Shown piece by piece: positions 19,219 to 27,500 of a DNA stretch of 27,500 bases. Numbering within the stretch: the first letter of the stretch is position 1; each line of letters begins with the position of its first letter. The DNA is from Glandiceps talaboti (Eukaryota; Hemichordata; Enteropneusta; Spengelidae). A program made the translations under genes and the position numbers. The notes beneath the pieces are model-generated. The model was not told the DNA's origin and ran no database searches. It worked only from the letters and a program-made list of their open reading frames with translations. The stretch lies in assembly GCF_964340395.1 (NCBI RefSeq), contig NC_135570.1, positions 16,065,322 through 16,092,821 on the forward strand, read 5' to 3'.

Positions 19219-19511
19219 CCGTTCATGTTGTACTTAAAAATAGTGACCCCCCCTGCAATTCATCCACAAAACAATCCCCCCCCCCTGACAAATATAAAAA
19301 CACAATGTCCTGCCCATCTGTTGACAGGAAACACTCTTTTTGTTCACGCACACTGCATATATAGTTAATTTTACATGTTACATTTTCAGTAATTTTAATT
19401 TTTATACTATTTTTTTATAACATTAGCATGGAACTATAACAAAACAATAGATGGTTACAAAGGCCAAAGAAAATGATTATCAAAATCTTGTGAAATTAAA
19501 ATGCTTTTACT
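19219..19511. other. Spacer with C runs
   Basis: C runs at about 19248-19254 and 19277-19285, then AT-rich sequence. No gene found. Confidence 0.4.
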
Positions 19512-20088
19512 TTTCTAAGTATGAATGAATGAATGAGTGACTGTTGTTCTTATAACCCCCCTCCCTCTCCAACCTACACATTTCAAATACTACCCGTATT
19601 TTCATCATCATCGCCATCAACTACCTCACGCCTCGGTCCTTTTTTGCCATCACTACGCATGACCACATATTACATATACACAAACGGTTCATCTTTTTTC
19701 TTTTTCTTCTCATTTTGGGTTGTCCTCAGGTTAGGTTAGGTCAGAGGGTCGGTAGTTTGGATTATTTTCACTTGCCTGGCTATGGACTTTCTCTCATACT
19801 TAACATCCACAGACACAAATTTCGCACTTCCACCACTGTCACCAATTTCACCACGTCTCCGTTTGCATTCATCATCTTCGCTGCGTCTTCATCTGCATTC
19901 GCCATCCTTCCCGCGTCTCCACCTGCATTCGTCATGTTCGCCCTGTGTCATATTCAAGTTATTTTTACACCAACACCAACACAAACTATAGGTTTTCATG
20001 TTTGAGAGTTATAATGGCACCATACCCTCATAACTCCTCACTATTGGCTGTCAAGCATTGTGAGTGTGTGTATTAAACTTGCCCCCCC

Positions 20089-20150
20089 CCAAAAAAAAAA
20101 AAATAAATAAATAAATAAATAAAAAAAAGTAATAAATAAAAATAAAGGAA
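20089..20150 (+). repeat. Poly-A and (AATA)n simple repeat
   Basis: An A run followed by AATAAATAAATA repeats within block B. Confidence 0.9.
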
Positions 20151-20203
20151 AAACTGTGGCCTATTGTATATAAAAGGGTATGTATGGCAACTCAAAGGAA
20201 GCG

Positions 20204-20257
20204 ACAAAGAATTGCTTGGCAGCAATGATACCCCTAGCATTGACTAGATAATATGGA
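20204..20257. other. 54-bp conserved core, copy B
   Basis: Same as 17004-17057 apart from two transitions (AATGATAC here for GATGACAC). Confidence 0.6.
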
Positions 20258-20692
20258 CGTTAGATTCAATATTTCATGCGCCACATTTCAACAGAGCTCA
20301 GTGAAGTTCTACCAACCCTGTACATCATATCATTGGGATTAGGAATGGACAATGAAAATATCAAGGATCTAACGTTCAGGGGACTTTTTTGCCCGACTTG
20401 CCATATCATAACGGTACTCGGTATATACCAGTTAATCTAGATGAATGAAATAAATGAAATAAAATATACCATAAGTTCTATAAATAGTCTATACATATAA
20501 TGACCAACTGAAAGTACTATCGTCTGGCTTTTGTGGCTGTCATTCAAGGCAATTTCTATTACATCTACAAGATATCAAGTGTACATCACCTACATCTGAC
20601 GGCTTAGAGTGTTAAGTGTCTTCTCTAGGGTACTTACTTTTTATTATTCGTCTACATTTGATCATGATGGGTGATGATGATGAACGTAAGTG

Positions 20693-20789
20693 TAGTCTGT
20701 AAGGTACGCCGTGATGGGGCGCCCTCACACTTCAGCCAACCCCTCCCACGCCGGTGAGGGCGGAACGTCAGGACGTATCTTACAGTCTA
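20693..20789. mobile_element. 97-bp inverted-repeat element with 9-bp target duplication
   Basis: ACGTAAGTG at 20684-20692 is repeated exactly at 20790-20798. Between them the ends are inverted repeats: TAGTCTGTAAGGTACG at the left against CGTATCTTACAGTCTA at the right, with three mismatches over about 18 bases. A second inner pair, GCCCTCAC and GTGAGGGC, lies inside. It is far more GC-rich than its surroundings. A 9-bp duplication with terminal inverted repeats fits a Mutator-type miniature element; superfamily is an inference. It would fold into a hairpin. Confidence 0.75.
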
Positions 20790-20798
20790 ACGTAAGTG

Positions 20799-21181
20799 AC
20801 ACACAAAATTAATTATGTATGCGTAAGAGCAAATGACACACATCTTATGGCAAATGACTAGCGTATGGAAATAAATGACACACATAAGGCAAGTAATGCA
20901 CGTATGACCACAGGGGCGTGTAATATTTCTTAGATTGTTGTTTTCCTGGTCTACAGACTAGATATAACAACCTTTTGACTATATATTCCTACCTGTAAGT
21001 AAGGAAAAAACATTTCCGCTACTTTAGAGATTGACACATTTGTAGCAGCAGGATTCGTACGATATTTTCCTAAGAAAACGGCGATCCAGGGCGGCAATCT
21101 AAGCAATAATACGTGCCCTGTGCTCGTGACTATAAATGACGCACACACAAGGCGAATGATGCACACATGACAATAAATCTA
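20799..21181 (+). repeat. Degenerate AAATGACACACAT-type repeats
   Basis: Scattered copies of AAATGACACACAT and related strings (for example near 20840, 20875, 21140 and 21180) with irregular spacing. They lead into the regular GACTACATG array and may be its older, decayed fringe. Confidence 0.5.
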
Positions 21182-21189
21182 AATGACAC

Positions 21190-21672
21190 ACATGACTACA
21201 TGAGATGACTACATGCGATATGACTACATGAGGTGACTACATGCGATGACTACATGCGATATGACTACATGAGGTGACTACATGCGATGTGACTACATGA
21301 GATGACTACATGCGATATGACTACATGAGGTGACTACATGCGATATGACTACATGAGGTGACTACATGCGATGTGACTACATGAGATGACTACATGCGAT
21401 ATGACTACGAGATGACTACATGCGATGTGACTACATGAGATGACTACATGCGATATGACTACATGAGGTGACTACATGCGATGACTACATGCGATATGAC
21501 TACATGAGGTGACTACATGCGATGTGACTACATGAGATGACTACATGCGATATGACTACATGAGATGACTACATGAGATGACTACATACGATATGACTAC
21601 ATGAGGTGACTACATGCGATGTGACTACATGAGATGACTACATGCGATGACTACATTAGATGACTACATGCA
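21190..21672 (+). repeat. Left arm outer array, 14-16 bp GACTACATG units
   Basis: More than thirty units of ATGACTACATGCGAT alternating with ATGACTACATGAGAT/GGT and GTGACTACATG variants. The right arm carries the same units in reverse complement (23985-24240). Confidence 0.95.
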
Positions 21673-21799
21673 ATACTGCGATGCGAGATGATGACATGAT
21701 ATGCGGCGATTTTGTAATGACGTGATGCCATTCGTAGATTATTCAATATGCATAAGGGGTAGACCATTCGATATCCTGGGGGGGCTTGGAAGATTGGTG

Positions 21800-22230
21800 G
21801 AGTGTCATTATTTTTTTTCCCACCTGCTTGCCTGAGAATTATTTTTTTCTCCTTTTCCTATGCTGGCAACTTTTTTTTTCTTTGCTTCTTTGAGATATCC
21901 GGATTTTTTTTACGTCAATGTTGAACACCTACATTTGTTGCCACAATTTTCTGTTTGGTTTTGGCACACGGTAATAGAGAGAGTAAAAAGATGCTGTTCT
22001 ATCACACACATATTATATTTAAAAAACTACATATTTCATACATGTTTGATTTTCAATTAAATAAGCATGCCATGGTATGGTGACACACTGAAAATACAAA
22101 TCGGAAACTTGATTGGTGAGCTCAAACATTCAGATAGACCGGTCAGTTTCTCCAGATTGGTGGAGGGGGGGGGGGTGTCAGTGTTTTTTTTCCATTGGGC
22201 CGACAAAAAGTCACTGACCCCCCCCCCCCT
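21800..22230. other. Foldback interior, left part with T and G runs
   Basis: AGATTGGTGGAG followed by a G run or TGTCA and a long T run occurs twice (21791 and 22155). ATATCCGGATTTTTTT at 21894 recurs in direct orientation near 23744. No coding evidence. Confidence 0.5.
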
Positions 22231-23075
22231 GAATAAAGTTTCATAGCATCTGACAGTAAGTTGTAGAGGGAAGAGCTTTGAGACTGGGATATGTCCACCT
22301 CTTGTGCGAGTGTCTGTGAATGGGAGGGGGGGGGGGTTCTAGCCGGTCTCCCCCTAGAAAACGGCCTGGATGATTTTTACTTCTAAAAGCAATGTTTAGG
22401 CTATTCACAGACACTTTCAGACAATAATTTTACAAATTTTACAAGACAGCTCTAACATGTAAAAAGCAACTCTGTGAGGTTGAAACATTTTTGAAATAAA
22501 GTTTCATAGCATCTTGACAGTAAGAGTTGGAGGAAAGAACTTTGATTTGAGACTGGAACATGTCTACCTCTTACGGGGGGTTCTCGGGGGTCCCCTTAGA
22601 AGCCCTCGAGGTTTTTTACTTCTCAAGCAATGTTTAGGCTATTCACAGACACTTTCAGACAATAATTTGCAAGCTTTACAAGACAGCTCTAACATGTAAA
22701 AAGCAACTACACATGGTTGAAACATTTTTGAAATAAAATTTCATAGCATCTTGACAGTAAGAGGTGGAGGGAAGAACTTTGATTTGAGGCTTGGACATGT
22801 CTACCTCTTATGGGGGGGGGGGGGGTCCTAGGGGATCTCCCCTAGAAGCTTTTTAAGTTTTTTTTTACCAATTTTGGTGAATCTTATTGTTGGTTTAACG
22901 AATGAGTGGCCTCTGGGGTGATGGAGTCCAAGGCCCCCCCCCCCCCCCCCCCCGCCAGATCTGCAGTTTTTTGTTTCTATTTAGGCAATTTTTAGGTTAT
23001 TCATAGCCTCTGAGATATATATTGCCAAACATCGAAAAGCTAAATTAAATATAACTTTTTACATAAGTTTTCCAT
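22231..23075 (+). repeat. Three tandem copies, about 240-260 bp, in the foldback interior
   Basis: Copies start at 22231, 22493 and 22730 with GAATAAAGTTTCATAGCATC or variants. Each has ACAGTAAG, a GTCTACCTCTT segment, a G run, a CCCCTAGAA segment, GCAATGTTTAGGCTATTCA and (copies 1 and 2) GCTCTAACATGTAAAAAGCA. Copy 3 is interrupted after 22868 by about 90 unrelated bases with a long C run, then resumes more diverged. No open frame persists across copies. Confidence 0.85.
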
Positions 23076-23690
23076 GTTATAAAATTGGGCCTGTAATATT
23101 GGTATAGGGTCATTGATATTGCATGTATAGTAAAGTTACTGATGTGTTAGAGCACTTTAGGAGGTCATACCTAGTGTACAATATAAACTTGAATTTGAGT
23201 TGTGGTGTCGATACATGTAGTGTCTGAAATAGGAAGTATAGCATCCCTTTTGACAAATTCATACTGAAGAGACTAGAACAATTTAGATTAAGTTCTTTTA
23301 TAAACTATCCAATAGTATGAAGGTTACCATTACAAAACCTTCAAGTTCACTTTTGCCCCAAAGTGTAAGATAAGTGAAGCACTGATTGTGAAACAGCCAA
23401 ACACTTACATGGCATGTTCTGTAACTAGTGTTGTAGCTAGGTAATACATGTATTATATGTATATTTTTTATGTATAGTTATGTTTGAACCCTTACATGAA
23501 GTAATATTTAAACCATTTATGAAAGAAACAGAGACAAGAACAAATATTATATGTACCACAGGCTAACGAAACTGACTGGTCCCTGACATGTGTTTGAAAC
23601 TGTTTGTCATGATTTGACAAGTGTCCTGGTTGGAGAGGTACGAGCAATTTGAACAATATACTCGAACCTGTGCATCATTTCCCTGCCAAG
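23076..23690. other. Foldback interior, AT-rich, no gene
   Basis: No recognisable gene, transposase motif or repeat on either strand. Confidence 0.45.
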
Positions 23691-23984
23691 ACATTTTTTT
23701 TCTAGCAGCAGTGGTCCATCTTTTTTTTCCATAACCCTCTCATATCCGGATTTTTTTTTCAAGCAAATCCATTTGGCATCTTTTTCCCCCCAAAATCTTC
23801 CAAGCCCTCCCCCCCCCCCAGGATATCAAATGGTCCACCTCTTACCACGTGCAACATGCTGAGGAGTACTCCCTAGCCTGTTTCATATTAATACTCGTAT
23901 TATGCGTATTGAATAATCTACGAATGGCATAACGTCATTACAAAATCGCCGCATATCATGTCATCATCGCAGTATTGCATATAG

Positions 23985-24337
23985 TCATCTCATGTAGTCA
24001 TGTCGCATGTAGTCATCTCATGTAGTCATATCGCATGTAGTCATATCGCATGTAGTCATCTCATGTAGTCACATCGCATGTAGTCACCTCATGTAGTCAT
24101 ATCGCATGTAGTCATCTCATGTAGTCATATCGCATGTAGTCATCTCATGTAGTCGCATCGCATGTAGTCATATCGCATGTAGTCACCTCATGTAGTCATA
24201 TCGCATATAGTCATCTCATATAGTCATATCGCATATAGTCATTGCAGTATTGCATATAGTCATTGTAGTATTGCATATAGTCATTGCAGTATTGCATATA
24301 GTCATTGCAGTATTGCATATAGTCATTGCAGTATTGT
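23985..24337 (-). repeat. Right arm outer array
   Basis: To about 24240 these are reverse-complement copies of the left-arm units (CATGTAGTCATATCG types). From 24232 to 24337 a different period takes over: five copies of a 21-bp unit, CATATAGTCATTGCAGTATT plus G. The 7-residue repeat in the minus-strand frame here comes from this 21-bp period and is not a gene. Confidence 0.92.
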
Positions 24338-24474
24338 ATTTTCGAATATTGGCAGGCATTCTACGCCATACCTCGACTTTAAAAGTTGTCGGATCACTTT
24401 CAAATTTGTACCAGTGGTAGATAATGATGGGAGATTTACATTTTTGGAAAAAAAATTGGGGGTCCACCGTCTAG

Positions 24475-24735
24475 TTTCAATCAATCAATCAATCAAAATA
24501 ATTTGTAGAGCGCCAAAATCCAGGCAAAGTTCTGTTCAGGGGTGCGCGCTGGATGGTTAATCCACACCGTAGGCTTTACAAAACAAATGTGTCTTCAGTT
24601 TTCTTTTGAAACAATCAATAGTTGGTGCAAGTTTAATGTCAGTTGGCAGTGAATTCCAAAGCTTTGGAGCAGCATAAGCGAAAGAACGTCCACCGTAGTT
24701 GATTTGCTTGTAACTTTGTAGTTTTTGAAGGAGGG
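24475..24735 (-). pseudogene. LINE 3' end, C-terminal fragment with (TTGA)n tail
   Basis: The minus-strand frame contains NYGGRSFAYAAPKLWNSLP and later CFKRKLKTHLF, the typical C-terminal end of L2/CR1-type ORF2 proteins (a G-R-F-Y-A-P-LWN-LP pattern, then an FK-LK-LF helix). It stops near 24557. A short 3' UTR then reads GGCGCTCTACAAATTATTTT and ends in a (TTGA)n tail at 24480-24496, as expected for this group. The frame extends upstream to 24811 but only the part from about 24735 looks LINE-derived. The element is strongly 5'-truncated, and a different family from the LINE at 5112-8216. Confidence 0.75.
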
Positions 24736-24839
24736 CGCCCTCTAGAGTTTCATTGTTCTGGTTTCGGTCAAAAAAAGCATATGTCAGTAAATGAATCCCT
24801 GGCAATATCATTTTTGGATGAATACAATTTTTTTCAGGT

Positions 24840-25110
24840 CATTTTGCTTTCTTAATAATATGGTGCTTACATTCATGTCAAATATTTGTGTTTTATTTCA
24901 AGATTAACAATTGAAAATGAAAAACTTTTTGCCATATTTTTTTTAAAAAAATCCCCATTTTTAAAATGTTTTGCTATTTCCCCGTTTTAACTTTTTGAAA
25001 TAATTTGACGTGAAAGATAAACCTAATCATGCCTATCAATTAAATGGAAAAGAAAATTGGGGTCGCTGAATGGCTACCAACTAACAACCCCCAGCACTCT
25101 TCAGGACATG
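24840..25110. other. AT-rich spacer
   Basis: No gene or repeat recognised. Confidence 0.4.
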
Positions 25111-25320
25111 GCTATTCAGCTATTCAAGCTAATAGTCATTAATAGCCACTATTAGCCATTAATAGCTGGCTAATAGCTAGCTACCACCTATTCAATATTG
25201 GCCATAAATAGCTAAGTAATAGCTTGCTATCAGCTATTGTAAAACTGGGAATATGGTATAGATATCTCCTAAGGCAGCTATTCAAGCAAATAGCCATTAA
25301 TAGCCAACTACCAGCTGATA
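25111..25320. repeat. AATAGC/GCTATT-rich short repeat patch
   Basis: The hexamer AATAGC and its complement GCTATT occur about twenty times in 200 bases, for example ATTAATAGCCACTATTAGCC. There is no strict period; direct and inverted copies are mixed. No coding capacity. Confidence 0.7.
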
Positions 25321-26140
25321 CAAGGGTTACTTTCTCCTGCAAGGCATGAAGTCATTATTTCAATTTTGACACTCACTGTTTTACAAAGTTCATTTGGAGG
25401 AGTTAACAAGGCGGCTTCACTACCTTACTTCTTGATAACTATAGACTAACTTTCTTGTTGAATAATTCTTCAATGTATGCATTTTGGAACATGCTTCTCA
25501 ACTAGCTCCTTCTTTCTTTGAATGCTAGTGTTTGACACACAACAACCTATCTTATTCAAGATATATAATGTCTGCAGAAATTAATGAAAAAAAAACTATG
25601 TTGAATAAAATTGGTGGTGCAGCATTCATGTAGCTGGTGTCAGTAGTTTTACAACAGTGTGTGTGAATAAAAATGTTGTATGTTGCACTATGATAATTAT
25701 GTTAAGTTTTTACTAATAAGTTGTTTTTTTCAATCATGCAACATTGTTTTAATAGTTTTAATATATTACTATTGACTCCAATAATGGCCAATTATTAACT
25801 GATAATAATAAGTGAGAACTATATAAATTGCTTGCTATTTTATGGCATTATAGACTGAAACTGTATAATACAACAATGGAAATTATAGCATTATTGTGTT
25901 TGCTTGTATGAAGTGAGCTTCAAGCAATTTAGGTAAAGACAACAAGTGACACAAAACAACAGCCGATGCCTCTGATGTCGGTTGACGGAAAACTTTATGA
26001 CTGTGTTTATATCTGTCATATTCTAAAATAAACTCTCATAGTGTTCTAGGACTGTTCATGCTGACTCATTTACTTGCGTAATGTATAATGACACTATACT
26101 TTGGCCGAGGACAACAAATCAGTCTTCTAATTAAACAATG
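25321..26140. other. AT-rich spacer
   Basis: No convincing gene, RNA or repeat on either strand. Confidence 0.45.
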
Positions 26141-26489
26141 TACTAATACTATACTATGCTATATAGTATACACTATACTAGATACTATATACTACCAGTA
26201 TACACTATACTATACTATGCTATATAGTATACACTATACTAGATAATATATACTACCAGTATACACAGTACTGCTATACTATACTATGCTATATAGTATA
26301 CACTATACTAGATACTATATACTACCAGTATACTATACTATTCTATACTATGCTATATAGTATACACTATACTAGATACTATATACTGCCAGTATATATT
26401 ATACTATTCTATACTATGCTATATACCATATTATATAGTATATACTATACTTTACTATACTATACTATACTAGACTATACAGAAAGAGT
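26141..26489. repeat. TATAC-rich array with a 61-69 bp higher unit, five copies
   Basis: CTATGCTATATAGTATACAC recurs at 26154, 26215, 26284 and 26348, and in diverged form at 26414. Between them lie CTAGATACTATATACTACCAG-type links (shown in part) and simple TATAC runs. The text is largely self-complementary (GTATAC, CTATATAG), so it could extrude hairpins. Confidence 0.9.
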
Positions 26490-26509
26490 AAATAATATAG
26501 ACCTCCTCA

Positions 26510-27290
26510 CAGTAAATCTGTCACCTTAAGGATGTAACAGATTGGTGCGATGCAAATAAGCTAACTATCAACACTGATAAGACAAATTATATTCTTTTTC
26601 ATGGCAAACGCAAACCTGTTATTATGCAAGGTGCTATAAATGTCAAAGGTCACGTGATAACAGAGGGTGAAAAAGCATCCTTTGTAGGCGTGACCTTTGA
26701 TAAGCATCTCACTTGGGAATTTCACATTGAAGAGGTAACAAATTGTATAGGTAAGAAAGCTGGAATTCTGTTTAAATTAAGGCATTTTGTTCCACAACAT
26801 ATTTTGTTGTTACTGTATAAATCTTTTATCCAACCTAACCTAACTTACGGTCTAGAAGTATGGCAAGTACCTTCCCAACTTACCTCCAGCCCATTTTAAA
26901 AACACAGAAAATGTGTCTTCGTTGCATTACATTTTCTGGCTTCAGGGAACCATCGTCACCTCTATTTGAATGTTTAAATATTCTCAATATTTTTAAACTT
27001 CACCAACTTGGTATATTAAGTTTTATTTATGATCTGTACAATGGTAATCTTCCACATACTCTAGGCGATTATTTTCAGACTGTTGGCCATAGCCAAAATA
27101 CCAGGTTTAAGCTCCAACAAAACTTAGTAATTCCAAACACACATACAGCTGCTGGTCAATTTGCAATATCATTTGAAGGCGTTAAATTATGGAACAATTT
27201 ACCTACGGAAATTAAATGCTTAAAATCGAAACACCTGTTTCGAAATTCTTTAAAGCTATACTTGAAATACAATACATGTACATAGTAAGT
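26510..27290 (+). pseudogene. 5'-truncated LINE: reverse transcriptase thumb and C-terminal domain
   Basis: The frame enters just after the TATAC array with HLKDVTDWCDANKLTINTDK, the segment that follows the FADD box in Jockey/CR1-type reverse transcriptases; the FADD box itself is absent. Next come SFVGVTFDKHLTWEFHIEEV, the thumb region and LTYGLEVW. A single-base-type indel near 26873 shifts the frame, which continues TFPTYLQPILKTQKMCLRC, EPSSPLFECLNIL and GVKLWNNLPTEIKCL, and closes with TAG at 27283-27285. It is related to, but clearly different from, the LINE at 5112-8216. Only one frame break was seen, so it is younger or shorter-lived in decay. Confidence 0.88.
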
Positions 27291-27500
27291 CACTGTCATG
27301 CGATATTTACTCCCCTCCACCGTTGCAGAGTCTGTTTTAAATACACAACAATTTCTTTAGAATTTGTCCTTTAACTGTTAATATTAACATATAATTTGAG
27401 GAGGAACCAAACACGATTAGCGGAAAGCTATTTTTTTGGTCTCCTAAATTGCCAAAATTTATAAATAAGCTGCCATGAATTATATATATTTATTGATATT
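27291..27500 (+). other. Probable 3' UTR of the last LINE
   Basis: Directly follows the LINE stop codon. It contains GAGGAGGAACCAAACACGAT and GGTCTCCTAAATTGCC and then becomes TA-rich to the window edge. The tail repeat, if any, lies outside. Confidence 0.45.

Larger units (their letters stand above)
19512..20663 (+). repeat. Duplicated 1.2-kb block, copy B
   Basis: Second copy of the block at 16298-17588, same orientation, with the same ordered landmarks. Here the C run is followed by a longer A/AATAAA repeat (20089-20150), and the pyrimidine-rich part has local repeats on TTCGC(T/C)CTGCGTCT-like text. Frames at 19533-20005 are low-complexity shadows. Confidence 0.8.
21182..24337. mobile_element. 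Foldback (TU-like) element with repeat-filled inverted arms
   Basis: Two long inverted arms, about 21182-21800 and 23800-24337, flank a 2-kb middle. Each arm has an outer domain of short tandem repeats and an inner unique domain. In the inner domain 21690-21754 matches the reverse complement of 23901-23965 at 63 of 65 positions. Beyond it the arms share a GATATCC(T)G-run-GCTTGGAAGAT segment. Sea-urchin TU elements have this plan: long inverted repeats whose outer part is made of about 15-bp direct repeats. No transposase is visible, so the copy is non-autonomous. Outer boundaries are approximate because repeats blur them. Confidence 0.8.

Noticed and set aside
19533-20005. Three overlapping plus-strand frames of 68-96 codons
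   Set aside because: Low-complexity Ser/Pro/Phe-rich translations of C/T-rich repeats; not conserved with the other block copy.
24216-24467. 83-codon minus-strand frame with a 7-residue repeat
   Set aside because: The peptide repeat simply mirrors the 21-bp tandem repeat in the foldback arm.

Overview
The window looks like a piece of an animal nuclear genome, most likely a marine invertebrate. It is AT-rich, intron-like and full of repeats. It holds three non-LTR retrotransposon remnants, several non-autonomous DNA elements and at least four tandem-repeat families. There are no bacterial operons, tRNA or rRNA genes, or CRISPR arrays. Species cannot be fixed from this sequence. A foldback-type element with repeat-filled arms resembles the TU elements known from sea urchin, which fits a deuterostome-like host but does not prove it.

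Layout. 1-1790 is AT-rich with one small tandem duplication. 1794-2769 is a Harbinger-like element with TTA target duplications. At 2930-3109 (minus) lies a well-supported first coding exon of a DUF885-family protein. A possible small membrane-protein gene starts head-to-head with it at 3273 (plus) and may end at 4985. 5112-8216 is a decayed minus-strand LINE of the Jockey/CR1 type. 8514-9408 carries a compact single-exon gene candidate for a 195-residue membrane protein, with CCAAT boxes, a TATA box and a polyadenylation signal. 10215-13600 is a satellite of about 158-bp dimeric units, each with two ATGCAAAT octamers. 14213-15289 is a long imperfect inverted repeat. 15867-16276 holds three short candidate exons that join in phase. 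16298-17588 and 19512-20663 are two diverged copies of one 1.2-kb block. Between them is a 51-bp minisatellite (about 18105-19218). 20693-20789 is a 97-bp inverted-repeat insert with 9-bp target duplications. 21182-24337 is a foldback element. 24475-24735 and 26510-27290 are two further LINE ends. A TATAC-rich array lies directly before the last one.

The host genes are few and mostly partial: the DUF885 exon, its possible head-to-head partner, the 195-residue orphan and the candidate exon chain at 15.9-16.3 kb. The rest is transposon and satellite sequence. The most interesting points are the octamer satellite, the foldback element, the compact orphan gene, the shared promoter at 3.1-3.3 kb and the 54-bp core that stays nearly unchanged between the two diverged 1.2-kb blocks. 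All gene models come from reading codons and splice sites by eye; no searches were run.
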